Source of the DNA: Pseudidiomarina marina
Lineage (GTDB): Bacteria > Pseudomonadota > Gammaproteobacteria > Enterobacterales > Alteromonadaceae
DNA length: 64,000 bases
Assembly (NCBI RefSeq): GCF_003987045.1
Contig: NZ_PIPZ01000001.1
Span: forward strand, 930,001 to 994,000
Direction: 5' to 3'
Of this stretch, positions 48,989-58,806 are shown piece by piece (position 1 is the stretch's first letter; every line of letters starts with the position of its first letter). The notes under the pieces are model-generated. The model did not search any database. It had not been told where the DNA came from and saw only the letters and a list, made by a program, of their open reading frames with translations. A program made the translations under genes and the position numbers.

Positions 48989-49044
48989 TAAACCAAGTTG
49001 TAGTCGATGCCGTCAACGTTGTTGTGACGGTATTCGCAACTCTT

Positions 49045-50343
49045 TTATTTTTTCGGGTTCATCAACTCGTCAAAGCTGGTTTTCTTTGCTTTAACTTTTG
49101 CTTGAGAAAGAATGAACTCAATTGCTTGTTCTTCTAATGCAACATTACGAATTTGCTGCATCATTTCTTCGTTACCTTTGTAGTAAGCGATAACTTCAGT
49201 TGGATCTTCGTACGCAGATGCGTTGTTTTCGATGATCTCGTCAACTTTCTTATCGTCAACTTTCAACTCGTTACCACGAATCACTTCACCCAGTAACAAA
49301 CCAACTTTCACACGCTCTTTTGCTTGTTCTTCGAACAAATCAGCTGGAAGTTGTGGCAATTGCGCTTGGTTTCCACCGAAACGTTGCATTGCTTGACGAC
49401 GCAATACATCAATTTCTTGGTCAACCATCGCTTTTGGCAAATCAACGTCGTTGTGCTCAACCAAGCCTTTTAAAACTTGCTCTTTCACTTTGCTTTGCAC
49501 GGCATTTTTCAGCTCACGTTCCATATTCTTACGAACTTCAGCTTTCAATGCGTCAACGCCACCTTCTTTAATACCGAATAAAGCAACGAATTCGTCGGTT
49601 AATTCTGGCAAGTCGCGTTCTTCAACTTTCTTCGCCACAATCACGAACTGCGCTTCTTTACCTTTGAGGTTTTCAGCGTGGTAATCTTCTGGGAAAGTCA
49701 CCGTAATGGTTTTTTCTTCGCCAGTTTTCATACCAATAATTTGGTCTTCAAAACCAGGAATCATACGGCCTTCGCCAAGCTCAAGTGCGAAATCAGTTGC
49801 TTTACCACCTTCGAACTCTTCACCATCTACCGAGCCAGTGAAGTCGATCGTGATACGCTCACCTTTTTTCGACTTACGCTTAATTTCTTTCCAGCTAGCG
49901 TGCTGCTTACGTAACGTTTCTAACATGTTGTCGACGTCTTTATCAGTTACTTCAACGTCTGGTTTCTCAACAGCTAATTTATCTAAAGCAGCAACTTTAA
50001 CTTCTGGATAAACTTCGAAAGTAGCAACGAATTGAAGATCTTTACCTTCTTCGTTTACTTTTGGCTCAATGGCAGGCATACCCACTGGGTTAATTTTTTC
50101 CTGCATCATCGCTTCGAAGTATTTGCTCTGCATAAGGTTTGAAGCAGCACGCGCACGCGCTTCTTTACCAAACAACTTCTGCAAAACATTTGGTGGAACT
50201 TTGCCTTTACGGAAACCGTTGATACGACGGTTACGGTACTCGTCTTTTAACAGACGCTTGACTTCGTTTTCGATAACGTCAGCTGGCACGGTGATCGTGG
50301 CGCGACGCTCTAATCCTTGGGTTGTCTCTACAGAAACCTGCAT
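49045..50343 (-). CDS. tig: Trigger factor
   Basis: Trigger factor is the ribosome-bound peptidyl-prolyl isomerase and chaperone. The 432-residue product equals the E. coli length. It has an N-terminal ribosome-binding [17 protein letters not shown] signature (about 43-59), a FKBP domain ([20 protein letters not shown], about 160-180) and a C-terminal helical chaperone domain. It is the first gene of tig-clpP-clpX-lon. Confidence 0.98.
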   Translation of the reverse strand: MQVSVETTQGLERRATITVPADVIENEVKRLLKDEYRNRRINGFRKGKVPPNVLQKLFGKEARARAASNLMQSKYFEAMMQEKINPVGMPAIEPKVNEEGKDLQFVATFEVYPEVKVAALDKLAVEKPDVEVTDKDVDNMLETLRKQHASWKEIKRKSKKGERITIDFTGSVDGEEFEGGKATDFALELGEGRMIPGFEDQIIGMKTGEEKTITVTFPEDYHAENLKGKEAQFVIVAKKVEERDLPELTDEFVALFGIKEGGVDALKAEVRKNMERELKNAVQSKVKEQVLKGLVEHNDVDLPKAMVDQEIDVLRRQAMQRFGGNQAQLPQLPADLFEEQAKERVKVGLLLGEVIRGNELKVDDKKVDEIIENNASAYEDPTEVIAYYKGNEEMMQQIRNVALEEQAIEFILSQAKVKAKKTSFDELMNPKK

Positions 50344-50412
50344 TGCTTTGTTACCTCGGCTTCACTATTGGCCTGAGCCCACTACCAGCGGGGCCCTTCA
50401 AAATGACGCCGC

Positions 50413-50441
50413 ATTATAGCGAAGCCATGGGCCTACGTCGA
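50413..50441 (-). promoter_or_regulatory. Sigma-70 promoter of tig
   Basis: On the minus strand a -35 TCGACG (50436-50441) and a perfect -10 TATAAT (50413-50418) are 17 bp apart, about 70 bp before the tig ATG. Confidence 0.65.
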
Positions 50442-50507
50442 GTAGGAACGGACATTTTTGCGGCGATTGCGCTGTGATTCTGCGCTTAGCGCGGTGATAG
50501 CGCGGTA

Positions 50508-51647
50508 TTAGCTTGTTGCTAATTGACTCTGCGCTTTTGGATTTACCTCGATGCGATTACGGCCACATTGCTTGGCAAAATACACCGCAACATCAACCTC
50601 TCGCATTAAGTCGTCCGTGGTCGTGGTGGCTTTCGGAACATCCGAATGAACACCAATACTCACGGTAACAGGGCTACCCAAACGAGTTTCCAGCAAGCGC
50701 ACGCGAGCGAGAACTTTTTTCGCTTGAGTAATTAATTCATCGGGTTCAGATTGTGGACAAACCACCATAAATTCGTCACCACCAAAACGCGCAACGTATT
50801 CACCCGTGCGTTTAAAATGACTTTGCAAAATATCAGCCACAGCTTTTAATACTTCGTCGCCATGCAGGTGACCATGCTCATCGTTGAGGCGCTTAAAGAA
50901 GTCAACGTCCACCATCAATAATGTCAACGGATGTTTTGCACGAATAGCGCGCCGCAACTCGTGCTCAAGGCACTCATCCAAACCACGTCGATTGACGAGA
51001 CCAGTTAAACTATCTTGGCGCGCCAATTGAGCCAGTTTTGCGTTCGCTTCGAGCAACTGAGCTTCAGTCGCACGTAACTGCTCTTCGGTTTTGTGACGGG
51101 CAATGGTATTGGCGATCATGTCGGCGACCAGACGCATCTGTCGTATATCGCCTTCCACCCATTGGGTCTGGCGATTCACCAAATCGCAACCGACAAAGCC
51201 AACCAGCTTACCTTCCATATACATGCCAACGGCCATCATCGAGCGAATATTTTCACGCACTAACTCATCACGAAAACCACCAGCTTCTGTCGACAGTAGC
51301 TTGGCGTCGTCAACCAAAATTTGACCGTCTTTTAGCATTCGCTCAAAAAAATACGGCATGGTTTCAGCGGGAATATTTTGTAAATCAGGTTTATGCGCCT
51401 GAATACCGTCGTTCGTCCACTCGTATGTATTCGACATGCTGGTATGGTCAGCGGAGAATTCAAATACATAACAACGGTCTTTGCTACCGCCACGGCCCAA
51501 TAACGCCAGAGCATGCTCAATATGAGTTTGACTTTGATCAGGGGTGGAATTGATGAGTTGCATGCTGATGACCGAAATCATCAAGCCAAACCCTTCCTCT
51601 GTTGAAGATGCATGGTTAGCATGCTGTTTTGGCATGTTCTCTAGCAT
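50508..51647 (-). CDS. GAF-GGDEF diguanylate cyclase
   Basis: With the ATG at 51647 the product is 379 residues; an upstream TTG at 51683 is less likely. A GAF-like sensor (about 25-185, with SMMAVGMYMEGKLVGFVGCDLV) and a short coiled coil (TEEQLRATEAQLLEANAKL) are followed by GGDEF (ARFGGDEF). The substrate and metal residues are intact, so c-di-GMP synthesis is likely. The product-inhibition I-site is degenerate (RTGE instead of RxxD). It has no membrane segment, so it is cytosolic. Confidence 0.9.
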   Translation of the reverse strand: MLENMPKQHANHASSTEEGFGLMISVISMQLINSTPDQSQTHIEHALALLGRGGSKDRCYVFEFSADHTSMSNTYEWTNDGIQAHKPDLQNIPAETMPYFFERMLKDGQILVDDAKLLSTEAGGFRDELVRENIRSMMAVGMYMEGKLVGFVGCDLVNRQTQWVEGDIRQMRLVADMIANTIARHKTEEQLRATEAQLLEANAKLAQLARQDSLTGLVNRRGLDECLEHELRRAIRAKHPLTLLMVDVDFFKRLNDEHGHLHGDEVLKAVADILQSHFKRTGEYVARFGGDEFMVVCPQSEPDELITQAKKVLARVRLLETRLGSPVTVSIGVHSDVPKATTTTDDLMREVDVAVYFAKQCGRNRIEVNPKAQSQLATS

Positions 51648-51756
51648 GAAATAAGCTCTTATAGTTGTTATAGCTTGTAGCAAATTTTAAACAGATGCCC
51701 AAATTATACGCAACTATCGAGAAAAATCTATGCAAAGTAAAGAGGAATCGAAAGAA

Positions 51757-51833
51757 TGGTCGGCGAGACTGGATTCGAACCAGCGACCCCTTGTACCCAA
51801 AACAAGTGCGCTACCAAGCTGCGCTACTCGCCG
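51757..51833 (-). tRNA. tRNA-Pro (TGG), second copy of the cluster
   Basis: This is a 77-nt tRNA with encoded CCA and anticodon TGG. It is identical base for base to the copy at 52071-52147. It is the last gene of the Pro-Arg-His-Pro cluster. Confidence 0.96.
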
Positions 51834-51871
51834 ACTTCAGAATTTTGAGATGTTGCTGAGAAGCAGAGAAA

Positions 51872-51947
51872 TGGGGTGGCTGATGGGACTTGAACCCACG
51901 ACAACCGGAATCACAATCCGGGGCTCTACCAACTGAGCTACAGCCAC
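51872..51947 (-). tRNA. tRNA-His (GTG)
   Basis: This is a 76-nt tRNA with anticodon GTG and encoded CCA. The extra G(-1) expected for histidine tRNA is present in the genome at 51948. Confidence 0.96.
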
Positions 51948-51975
51948 CACTTCATACATTGTGCCAGGGCTTTAA

Positions 51976-52052
<77 letters not shown>

Positions 52053-52070
52053 AATTCGTACTTGAAGAAA

Positions 52071-52147
52071 TGGTCGGCGAGACTGGATTCGAACCAGCGA
52101 CCCCTTGTACCCAAAACAAGTGCGCTACCAAGCTGCGCTACTCGCCG
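52071..52147 (-). tRNA. tRNA-Pro (TGG), first copy of the cluster
   Basis: This is a 77-nt tRNA, identical to the copy at 51757-51833. It is closest to the promoter. Confidence 0.96.
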
Positions 52148-52206
52148 ACATACTTCTTGTAAGTCTTTAAAATCCCGTGCAGGACGCGGCCTGACAACGG
52201 GGGCGA

Positions 52207-52235
52207 ATATTACCTGTTGGGCCGTAACGCGTCAA
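52207..52235 (-). promoter_or_regulatory. Strong promoter of the tRNA operon
   Basis: On the minus strand a -35 TTGACG (52230-52235) and a -10 TAATAT (52207-52212) are 17 bp apart and followed by a GC-rich discriminator (CGCCCCCG). This is typical of stringently controlled stable-RNA promoters. Confidence 0.85.
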
Positions 52236-52412
52236 ACATTTTTTTGCCCAAAATGTCTGACTGCTGAAAATACCAACAGGCTGACTGAAATTTATTCATT
52301 TCGCATTTCAGTACCCGCTCAATCGACGCTACAACCTTAGCAAAAAACATGCGAAAATAGCAGCCCATGAACTCGACATATCAGCATTCAACCGAATAAG
52401 GTGTTCACAGCA

Positions 52413-53276
52413 ATGACTGCGCAACGTATTGATGGTAAACAAGTAGCTCAACAAGTTCGTGATGAAGTAAAACGAGGCGTTGCCAAACGTCTTGCTGCGG
52501 GAGCGCGAGCACCCGGCCTTGCCGTTGTCATGGTGGGTGAAGACCCAGCCTCTGCCGTTTATGTTGGTAGTAAACGCAACGCCTGCAAAGAAGTAGGCAT
52601 TGTTTCTAAAGCATTCGATTTGCCAGCCACAACCACACAAGCAGAACTGGAAGCGCTAATTGATCAACTCAATATCGATGCTGAAGTGGACGGTATTTTG
52701 GTGCAGTTGCCATTACCAAAAGGTTTAGATGCACAAGCCATTCTCGAGCGCATTAACCCATTCAAAGACGTTGACGGTTTTCACCCGTTCAACATGGGCC
52801 GTTTAGCCCAACGTAATCCGGCATTACGCCCATGCACCCCGCGCGGTGTGATCACCCTACTCGATTCCATTGGCTTAGACTTACATGGCAAAAACGCCGT
52901 GGTAGTTGGCGCGTCTAACATTGTTGGCCGCCCAATGAGCCTAGAGTTGTTGCTAGCTGGTGCCACCACCACCGTTTGTCATCGCTTCACCAATGACTTA
53001 AAAGAGCACGTGCAACGTGCTGATGTTCTTGTCGTTGCTGTTGGCAAGCCAAACTTCATTCCGGGCGAGTGGGTAAAACCGGGCGCCGTAGTGATTGATG
53101 TGGGTATTAACCGTTTGCCTTCTGGCCAGTTAGTTGGTGACATTGAATTTGCCGCAGCTGAACAGCGCGCCTCTTACATTACGCCAGTACCAGGCGGCGT
53201 CGGTCCGATGACCGTAGCAACGCTGATGCAGAACACCTTGCAGGCCTGTGATACTTGGCATGCGCCGCTCAAATAA
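52413..53276 (+). CDS. folD: Bifunctional methylenetetrahydrofolate dehydrogenase/cyclohydrolase FolD
   Basis: FolD interconverts methylene-, methenyl- and formyl-tetrahydrofolate using NADP. Starting at the ATG at 52413 gives 287 residues (E. coli 288); a GTG four codons upstream is possible. The catalytic lysine is in [14 protein letters not shown], followed by [12 protein letters not shown], the Rossmann motif [15 protein letters not shown], and the C-terminal [18 protein letters not shown]. It converges with the pilus operon, with only 2 bp between stop codons. Confidence 0.97.
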   Translation: MTAQRIDGKQVAQQVRDEVKRGVAKRLAAGARAPGLAVVMVGEDPASAVYVGSKRNACKEVGIVSKAFDLPATTTQAELEALIDQLNIDAEVDGILVQLPLPKGLDAQAILERINPFKDVDGFHPFNMGRLAQRNPALRPCTPRGVITLLDSIGLDLHGKNAVVVGASNIVGRPMSLELLLAGATTTVCHRFTNDLKEHVQRADVLVVAVGKPNFIPGEWVKPGAVVIDVGINRLPSGQLVGDIEFAAAEQRASYITPVPGGVGPMTVATLMQNTLQACDTWHAPLK

Positions 53277-53278
53277 AG

Positions 53279-54007
53279 TCAATCTGAAACTCTAAATCCG
53301 GATAGCATTGGCCCTTTGCGCCGCGTTATAAGCGGCCAAAGCGGTTTTCCAATAATGCTCTCACGGAGTCGGCAAAACCGATGAGATTCACTTCCGAATA
53401 ACTGCCGCCAACTTAGTAATGCGCCTGCAACAAACGGTACTTCAAGCGGGAAACACCACCAAATCTCAATTTCGAGTTGACGTGCAGCTAGCCAAGCCTG
53501 CTTATCGTCACTCTGATTCATTCTTTCAGCTGCGTGATCAATGGCCAATTCGTTTACCCACTGTTGAAGCCGCAAATCATATCGAGGTTTCAAAAACGTT
53601 TTAATAGCTGCCGAATTCGGGCTATGAACATCAATCTTTGCAGCAAGTCTCGCGTGTATCATCGACTTTAAAGTCGCTACCCACGCGTGCTCACGCAACT
53701 CATCGTCGTTAGGTTTAGAATTTTCAGTGTGCCATTGCAGGTGGGTGCTAGCCATACCGGAAGCCAACACATTAGTCATTTTGGTGTTATCGCCGTGCTG
53801 TAACTGGCCAGCACGCAAAACATAATGACTTGTATTGTACAACGTGTGCTGTGCCCAAAATAACCAAAGCAACTGAATACTTGCGAGGATCAGCCACGTA
53901 ATTAATGGCAAGATCAAAAGCGTTTCAACTAACGCAGTGCCGCACTCATAGCGAGTGGTTGTCGCAGGCACTAACTGCATTTTCCTTGCAACTGACATTC
54001 TTTCCAT
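53279..54007 (-). CDS. TadE-like pilus protein
   Basis: The 242-residue protein has a short basic N terminus and a single hydrophobic segment (about 23-51) containing the TadE-like GTALVETLLILPLITWLIL. A Glu is found at the pilin-like position. TadE/TadG proteins are pseudopilins of Flp/Tad pili. The start is uncertain: the ATG at 54007 overlaps the preceding gene by 37 nt, and internal ATGs (53998, 53980) are alternatives, the last with AAGGA just upstream. It is the last gene of the type IVb operon, an unusual partner for R64-like genes. Confidence 0.65.
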   Translation of the reverse strand: MERMSVARKMQLVPATTTRYECGTALVETLLILPLITWLILASIQLLWLFWAQHTLYNTSHYVLRAGQLQHGDNTKMTNVLASGMASTHLQWHTENSKPNDDELREHAWVATLKSMIHARLAAKIDVHSPNSAAIKTFLKPRYDLRLQQWVNELAIDHAAERMNQSDDKQAWLAARQLEIEIWWCFPLEVPFVAGALLSWRQLFGSESHRFCRLRESIIGKPLWPLITRRKGPMLSGFRVSD

Positions 54008-54690
54008 AACTCAACATATTCAGCGAGCCGGTCAGTAACTTCCTGCAAGCTAGTAGTTGGCGTAATGACATCGTGCGCATACAAGGTTGTTACAAACAAT
54101 TCCGTTGTTTTGAGTGATGTTGCCTCTAATTCATCTGTTCTCACATTATCTGCCGTCAAGCGCTGCATATCGAGGTTATTGACGTTGATTATATCAAACA
54201 GCCCCATATCCAACTCCGTTGCCATTGCATTTAAATAAGGTTTCTCAGATTGTTCCACTCGATGAAGATAGATTTCACTGGTCGCACTCTGTGCGTGAGG
54301 TTGCCAAACGGGCATTACGAACTCATTCTCCCGTGAAAAAGCCCCTGCAATTTGCTGAGCCAACCACCCAGCTTGAGCTGAAGACGGCGCAACAACACTT
54401 AATTCAAGCCACTCAGCATTGTAAGCAAACTGCCACTGTTGCAGCCATGGCAATCGAAATTGTTCAATTTCTCGCTCAGTGAAGAGATCAGCCATTGTTG
54501 AGGGTGGAGCACCGTTTTTCGCCCAAAAATCGGTCGCTACAAGTCGTAACTGTTCCGCATCAACAATCCAGTCATATCGTTGTTGTTGTGACGACTTGAA
54601 GACCCATGCTTGATTGATCATCAGCAACAATGAGCTAACAATGACGATCGCCGTAATCACCTCAAGCATAACGAATCCTAGCCGCTTCAT
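53971..54690 (-). CDS. Minor pilin-like protein with prepilin signal (PilV-position)
   Basis: The ATG at 54690, with GGAGG 4 nt upstream, gives 239 residues. A type IV prepilin leader MKRLG is followed by FVMLE, with the conserved Glu at +5 and a hydrophobic helix. The rest is unlike known pilins by eye. It includes a segment (about 165-225) with NNLDMQRLTADNVRT and ELEATSLKTTELF that could form a coiled or beta-helical stalk. Position suggests a tip or minor pilin like R64 PilV, but no shufflon repeats are seen. Confidence 0.65.
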   Translation of the reverse strand: MKRLGFVMLEVITAIVIVSSLLLMINQAWVFKSSQQQRYDWIVDAEQLRLVATDFWAKNGAPPSTMADLFTEREIEQFRLPWLQQWQFAYNAEWLELSVVAPSSAQAGWLAQQIAGAFSRENEFVMPVWQPHAQSATSEIYLHRVEQSEKPYLNAMATELDMGLFDIINVNNLDMQRLTADNVRTDELEATSLKTTELFVTTLYAHDVITPTTSLQEVTDRLAEYVELWKECQLQGKCS

Positions 54691-54708
54691 AATGCCTCCG
54701 TGCACACA

Positions 54709-54924
54709 TCAAATAGTGTTTGCGAACTTTAAATATGCAAAAAGTTGAGAATCTAAACGCTGTTTTGCCATCTGTTGAGCCGAAATATTTTCATTCTCAA
54801 CTGACTCAAGCGCAGAGCTGATACGAGGTATAGCGAGTGCAATACTCGCTATAACGACCCCTAACATTGCAATACCAAATGTCGACTCTAAGAGAACAAA
54901 CCCTCTCCGATAAGCCTTATACAT
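54709..54924 (-). CDS. Short prepilin-like protein
   Basis: The 71-residue protein has the prepilin cleavage motif RRG followed by FVLLE, Glu at +5, and a 20-residue hydrophobic helix. The mature domain is only about 40 residues. It lies 6 bp after the main pilin gene. It is probably a minor pilin; a specific name cannot be assigned. Confidence 0.7.
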   Translation of the reverse strand: MYKAYRRGFVLLESTFGIAMLGVVIASIALAIPRISSALESVENENISAQQMAKQRLDSQLFAYLKFANTI

Positions 54925-54930
54925 GACTCA

Positions 54931-55371
54931 TCACCCCTGAAAACGAAGGGTTAAAGTGTCGCCAGAAAAGTTACTGGAGATTGCATAATCGGTAAAATCA
55001 TAGGCCAAACGTGCACCCTCGGCCGCTTGCTCAATACCAGTCACAGTGATGACATAGACGGAAGTATCGGTACCATCTACGGCTATAGCAATATCACCAC
55101 CCCAAGGATTAATGCTCGTGCCAGCCCCCCAAGTTTCAGGAACGGCGGCAATACTCGACATAGCCGTCATACTAATGCCGGTAAGGTCACCGGTGCGCGG
55201 ACGCCATAACTGCGCTCCCGATTGAATCGTGACAATTTGGCTTTTTGCCTCGCTAACCCGTGAATTCCCCACTGCCCAGTCACGTAAGGCTAATGAGCCA
55301 ATTGTAGCCAGTGCAATAATTGAAAGAACAGTAAGTATTTCAATAAAGGTAAATCCCTGTTGAGATCGCAT
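54931..55371 (-). CDS. pilS: Type IVb major pilin, PilS-like
   Basis: Starting at the ATG at 55371, with GGAG 8 nt upstream, gives 146 residues. An in-frame GTG at 55380 is less likely. Leader MRSQQG is followed by mature FTFIEILTVLSIIAL, with Glu at +5. The C-terminal part has NPWGG and aromatic-rich repeats like the PilS N-terminal family of IVb pilins. No C-terminal disulfide pair is evident. A 66-bp gap separates it from pilR, and the gene could have its own ribosome binding. Confidence 0.8.
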   Translation of the reverse strand: MRSQQGFTFIEILTVLSIIALATIGSLALRDWAVGNSRVSEAKSQIVTIQSGAQLWRPRTGDLTGISMTAMSSIAAVPETWGAGTSINPWGGDIAIAVDGTDTSVYVITVTGIEQAAEGARLAYDFTDYAISSNFSGDTLTLRFQG

Positions 55372-55437
55372 AATTAACACTCCATTGTTGTCATATTGAT
55401 TAAGTATTACCGACTAACTTACCTATTCATCGATAAG

Positions 55438-56460
55438 TTAAACGATGCTTTGTTGCGTGATTGCCATCAACATACTTCCCATCCCTCCAAGTACGATGAC
55501 TAATAACGCGAAAATAAGGCCATAGCAAAATGTCTGTAAGGCTGTCCGTAACCGTGCTAACGCTTGCAGTGCATCCTGCGAAGCATAACCAGCTACGCGC
55601 AGCAAAGTCCCGTGTTCTGTAGCATTACGACTACCATTCCCCAACCGAAATAACATGCGCGAAGATAGCAATCCACTGGCAAATATTTGCTCTAATCGGC
55701 GTTCGCCTTCGGCTAATCGTTGTCGCATAAAACTGAAATGACTACCTAATTCATTGCTGCCATAGCGTTGCATAGCGGCTAAAGACCTATCAAGATTAGT
55801 GCCTGATTGAAGGAGGACTGTGACGGTCTGCAGTAAGAGCACAGCATGAAAATAGCGCTGAATCATAAAAGCTCCATAGTCAGCTAACCAACGACTCCAG
55901 CGCCAATTAAAATTGATCACACCTGGCGGCCCCCAAACCAGAACAAACACCATAATCACCAAAAGAATTAATAATGGTAACCACACACTGTGAGTCAGGA
56001 TTAATAGCCAATAACTTAACTCCGGCCATTCGGATTCCGGTATCGATTTAGCCAGTTTGGGCATCACGCCGCGACCGATAAAGAGGCTGGCAATAAAAGC
56101 TAATGCCATCATCGCTATTGGATAAAGTAATGGCTTCCAAAATTCACGCCATGCTATTTGCCGCTCGACTTCAAAACGTCGATGTTGTTGCAATAATTTC
56201 TCTAAAATTCCGCTATGCTCTCCAACTGCAACGAGCATCACGAGATCTTCTGCAAACCATTGCTGTAATGAAGGCCCAAGGGCTCGTCCGTGACTTAGCT
56301 GACGAATTAAATGTGAAGCAATTAACTCTTCTTGACGCAGGTGCAATCGTCTTGCGTTTACGAGTAAATCCTGACAACACTGCAACGGGCTGAGTCCATC
56401 GCCAAGCGCTAGGGCAAAATCCTCAAGAAACGCCAGCTGTCGCTGTCGGCTTAGGCGCAT
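55438..56460 (-). CDS. pilR: Type IV pilus inner-membrane assembly protein, PilR/GspF-like
   Basis: The 340-residue product has three hydrophobic segments (about 108-130, 150-175 and 310-335). It has the two GspF-like helical repeats, with LVAVGEHSGILEKLLQQH in the first and LFRLGNGSRNATEHGTLLRVA in the second. It is the polytopic platform protein that links the ATPase with pilin assembly. Its start overlaps the ATPase gene by 10 nt. Confidence 0.88.
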   Translation of the reverse strand: MRLSRQRQLAFLEDFALALGDGLSPLQCCQDLLVNARRLHLRQEELIASHLIRQLSHGRALGPSLQQWFAEDLVMLVAVGEHSGILEKLLQQHRRFEVERQIAWREFWKPLLYPIAMMALAFIASLFIGRGVMPKLAKSIPESEWPELSYWLLILTHSVWLPLLILLVIMVFVLVWGPPGVINFNWRWSRWLADYGAFMIQRYFHAVLLLQTVTVLLQSGTNLDRSLAAMQRYGSNELGSHFSFMRQRLAEGERRLEQIFASGLLSSRMLFRLGNGSRNATEHGTLLRVAGYASQDALQALARLRTALQTFCYGLIFALLVIVLGGMGSMLMAITQQSIV

Positions 56461-57839
56461 GAGAAATCTCTCGATAATTGTTCATCAAGCGACAACCAAC
56501 CTTGCTCAATTAGTTCTCGTCGGCAACATTCAAATTGTTTTGATTGCAACGCCTGGCGAATTTTTTCATTAACCAGCAAAAACTCACAGACAAGCTGTCG
56601 CCCTACCACTCCCGAGCCATGACAGCGCGGACATCCTCGATCAGTGCCCTCGCAATCTAAGCACATCTTAGAAACCAGTCGCTGTGCCAAAATACCTCGA
56701 ATTACACCGAATTGAGCCAATGATTCGGCGGTTAAACCTAAATCGAGCAGTCTACTCAATACGCCAAAAGTATCGTGTGCATGTACCGTTGCCGTTACCA
56801 AGTGACCTGTTAAGGCTGCGGTAAAAGCCGCTTTGGCAGTGGCTTCATCTCGGATTTCGCTAATCGAGATAACATCGGGATCTTCTCGTAGCGCCACCTT
56901 TACCATATTGGCAAAGTTCAATTCATGGTGTTCCGCAATGACAGGCTTCTGTTCAATATTCGGTTGGATAATCTCGATGGGATCCTCTAACGAAATCACC
57001 TTGGCTGTTGATGGTATTTCAGCATTCAATGCAGCCAAGGTAGTTGTCTTACCTTGCCCAGTGGGTCCCGCTACAATTAGCAATCCGGAGGGTTCTGTCA
57101 GAATTTTTTTTATCTTGCTAATAACCTCGGTTTTCAAACCAAGCTCATGCAACCTCAATATCTTACTTTGCTCTTGCTGCAACCGCATAGTCACCGCGAA
57201 ACCGTTACGAGTTGGTGACTTTTGTACTCGCAATCGGATGCGCTGAATACACTCGCTATGTAAAAGCGACATTGAAATACTTGCACTAGATAAACGCTGC
57301 TCATCAAATAGTTCATGAAAGTCTTCCGAACGCGTGTTCAACGCTGCAGCTATCGCACCCGCCATAGACTCTCGATTACGCTCTACTTTACCTACCAAGC
57401 GACCGTGTACTCGAAACTGCAATGCGGCATGGGACGGTGAAAAAAGTAAATGAATATCGGATGCCTGTAATACGAGAGCCTGCTGCACAAGATCTTCTAG
57501 CGCCTGCTGAGCACGAGTGTGATCAAGTTCAATTAATTCTCGGCTAGTCGACTGCAAATCCTGAGCTGTCGTGTCATGAAGCAAGTTTCGAATCGAGCGA
57601 GCATTGGCCAGACACCATTGTGTAATAACAAATCCATTGAGTGTTGTTTGAGCAACGATATTCAACAGCGCTATAAAATGATGTTGCCAGGCCGGTAAAC
57701 TTGCAATCAGCATTCCTTCTGCACTAATCAAGACAGCCACGTCGTCTTGCATGTATCGATCGCTAAAGGTAACGCACAAGTCCAAACCAGCTTGGCTTAC
57801 TGTCATTTGTGTTAACGCTTCATCATTCAATATCTGCAT
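56451..57839 (-). CDS. pilQ: Type IV pilus assembly ATPase, PilQ/GspE-like
   Basis: This is the secretion ATPase that powers pilus extension in the IVb family. The ATG at 57839, with GGTGG 5 nt upstream, gives 462 residues; a GTG three codons earlier is possible. Walker A GPTGQGKTT is at 258-266. Aspartate/glutamate boxes LEDPIE and ISEIRDEATAK, a His box TVHAHD, and a zinc motif of two CxxC pairs (393/396, 403/406) are visible. It overlaps pilR and adjoins pilP. The name follows R64, not the secretin PilQ. Confidence 0.88.
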   Translation of the reverse strand: MQILNDEALTQMTVSQAGLDLCVTFSDRYMQDDVAVLISAEGMLIASLPAWQHHFIALLNIVAQTTLNGFVITQWCLANARSIRNLLHDTTAQDLQSTSRELIELDHTRAQQALEDLVQQALVLQASDIHLLFSPSHAALQFRVHGRLVGKVERNRESMAGAIAAALNTRSEDFHELFDEQRLSSASISMSLLHSECIQRIRLRVQKSPTRNGFAVTMRLQQEQSKILRLHELGLKTEVISKIKKILTEPSGLLIVAGPTGQGKTTTLAALNAEIPSTAKVISLEDPIEIIQPNIEQKPVIAEHHELNFANMVKVALREDPDVISISEIRDEATAKAAFTAALTGHLVTATVHAHDTFGVLSRLLDLGLTAESLAQFGVIRGILAQRLVSKMCLDCEGTDRGCPRCHGSGVVGRQLVCEFLLVNEKIRQALQSKQFECCRRELIEQGWLSLDEQLSRDFSCA

Positions 57840-57841
57840 GA

Positions 57842-58252
57842 CTACCACCGTTCAGTCAGCGGTAAATCGCGGAAATGCCCAAAACGTGAAATTCGTACTT
57901 TTCCTGATTGCACTTCAGCTCGAAGATCCATCGCGCCCTGCTCACCGTTTCGGAGCCGAATTAGTTCATCTCCTTTTCGCAGTACAACATGCGTCCTATC
58001 TGCAATCGAAACAATACCAACAAGCTGATAAGTCGCGAGTTCATGATCAATTTCCGAGGTTTCATCGGTCGGTGGCTTTAATCCTTCTATTGCGTGTTTA
58101 GCCTTGGCAATTTGAAGTTCCAACTGCAATCGTTTTGCTTCCGTCTGCGCAAGGCGCTCTTCGAGTTCACTCGTTCTAAGTTTTTGAATAGTACGATTTG
58201 AATCCGGCAATTCAGCCATGCCAATAACAACAGTAAGTGTCCATATCATCAT
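57842..58252 (-). CDS. pilP: Type IV pilus biogenesis protein PilP
   Basis: The 136-residue protein has a short hydrophobic N terminus and a coiled coil (about 25-55, EELEERLAQTEAKRLQLE). The C-terminal small domain (YQLVGIVSIADRTHVVLRKGDELIRLRNGE) resembles PilP of R64-type pili. It is a periplasmic or inner-membrane linker between the secretin and the platform. It overlaps the pilO 3' part by 4 nt. Confidence 0.78.
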   Translation of the reverse strand: MMIWTLTVVIGMAELPDSNRTIQKLRTSELEERLAQTEAKRLQLELQIAKAKHAIEGLKPPTDETSEIDHELATYQLVGIVSIADRTHVVLRKGDELIRLRNGEQGAMDLRAEVQSGKVRISRFGHFRDLPLTERW

Positions 58253-58797
58253 TGCGCTCCTTGCTTTTTATGATCAACTTCTATTGAAAGCGACCAATAA
58301 AAACCAATCGCTTCCGCTTTTGCCGTAACAATCTGCATCGATTCAGGATGGTGCGTTAACCAGTTGATGAGTGCCGGCCAGACATTTCTTTGCGTGGTAT
58401 CGAGAGCCGAGTGCTTGATTGTGACAATGGAATCATCGCGTTCTATAACAAACCCCAACCGCTCTAAATTCAACTCAGTAACATTGTCATTTTGTAACGT
58501 TGGCTCCGATTGCGGCAACGCGCGTTCGATGTAGGTCGTATTGCCGTTTTGATGCCAACGCCACTGAGATTGATTTGGAAGTTGGGAGAGTAAATCCTGT
58601 TTTGAGCCATAGCTCGATTGCAACCAAAGTTGTTCTCCATTCTCAGAGAGTTGCCAACGCAATACCTCCCAGCCGGCTAGGTAACTTACTTCTGCAAGTA
58701 ATTTATTTATGTGTGCTAATTGGCTTGCCGACCAGGATGGGCTGACAGCTTCAATTTCTTCGCTTGCGGGTAAACTTACTGCAATTGACGCAACCAC
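58249..58797 (-). CDS. pilO: C-terminal (periplasmic) part of split PilO
   Basis: The 182-residue frame starts at a GTG with no ribosome site, directly after the amber codon that ends the upstream half in the same frame. It continues what looks like PilO's periplasmic region, with helices and an alpha/beta fold, ending in VDHKKQGAQ. It has no signal peptide or anchor of its own, so it is unlikely to work alone. It could be rescued by amber readthrough, or the pair may be a degraded gene. Confidence 0.5.
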   Translation of the reverse strand: MVASIAVSLPASEEIEAVSPSWSASQLAHINKLLAEVSYLAGWEVLRWQLSENGEQLWLQSSYGSKQDLLSQLPNQSQWRWHQNGNTTYIERALPQSEPTLQNDNVTELNLERLGFVIERDDSIVTIKHSALDTTQRNVWPALINWLTHHPESMQIVTAKAEAIGFYWSLSIEVDHKKQGAQ

Positions 58798-58806
58798 AGG
58801 CTTAGG

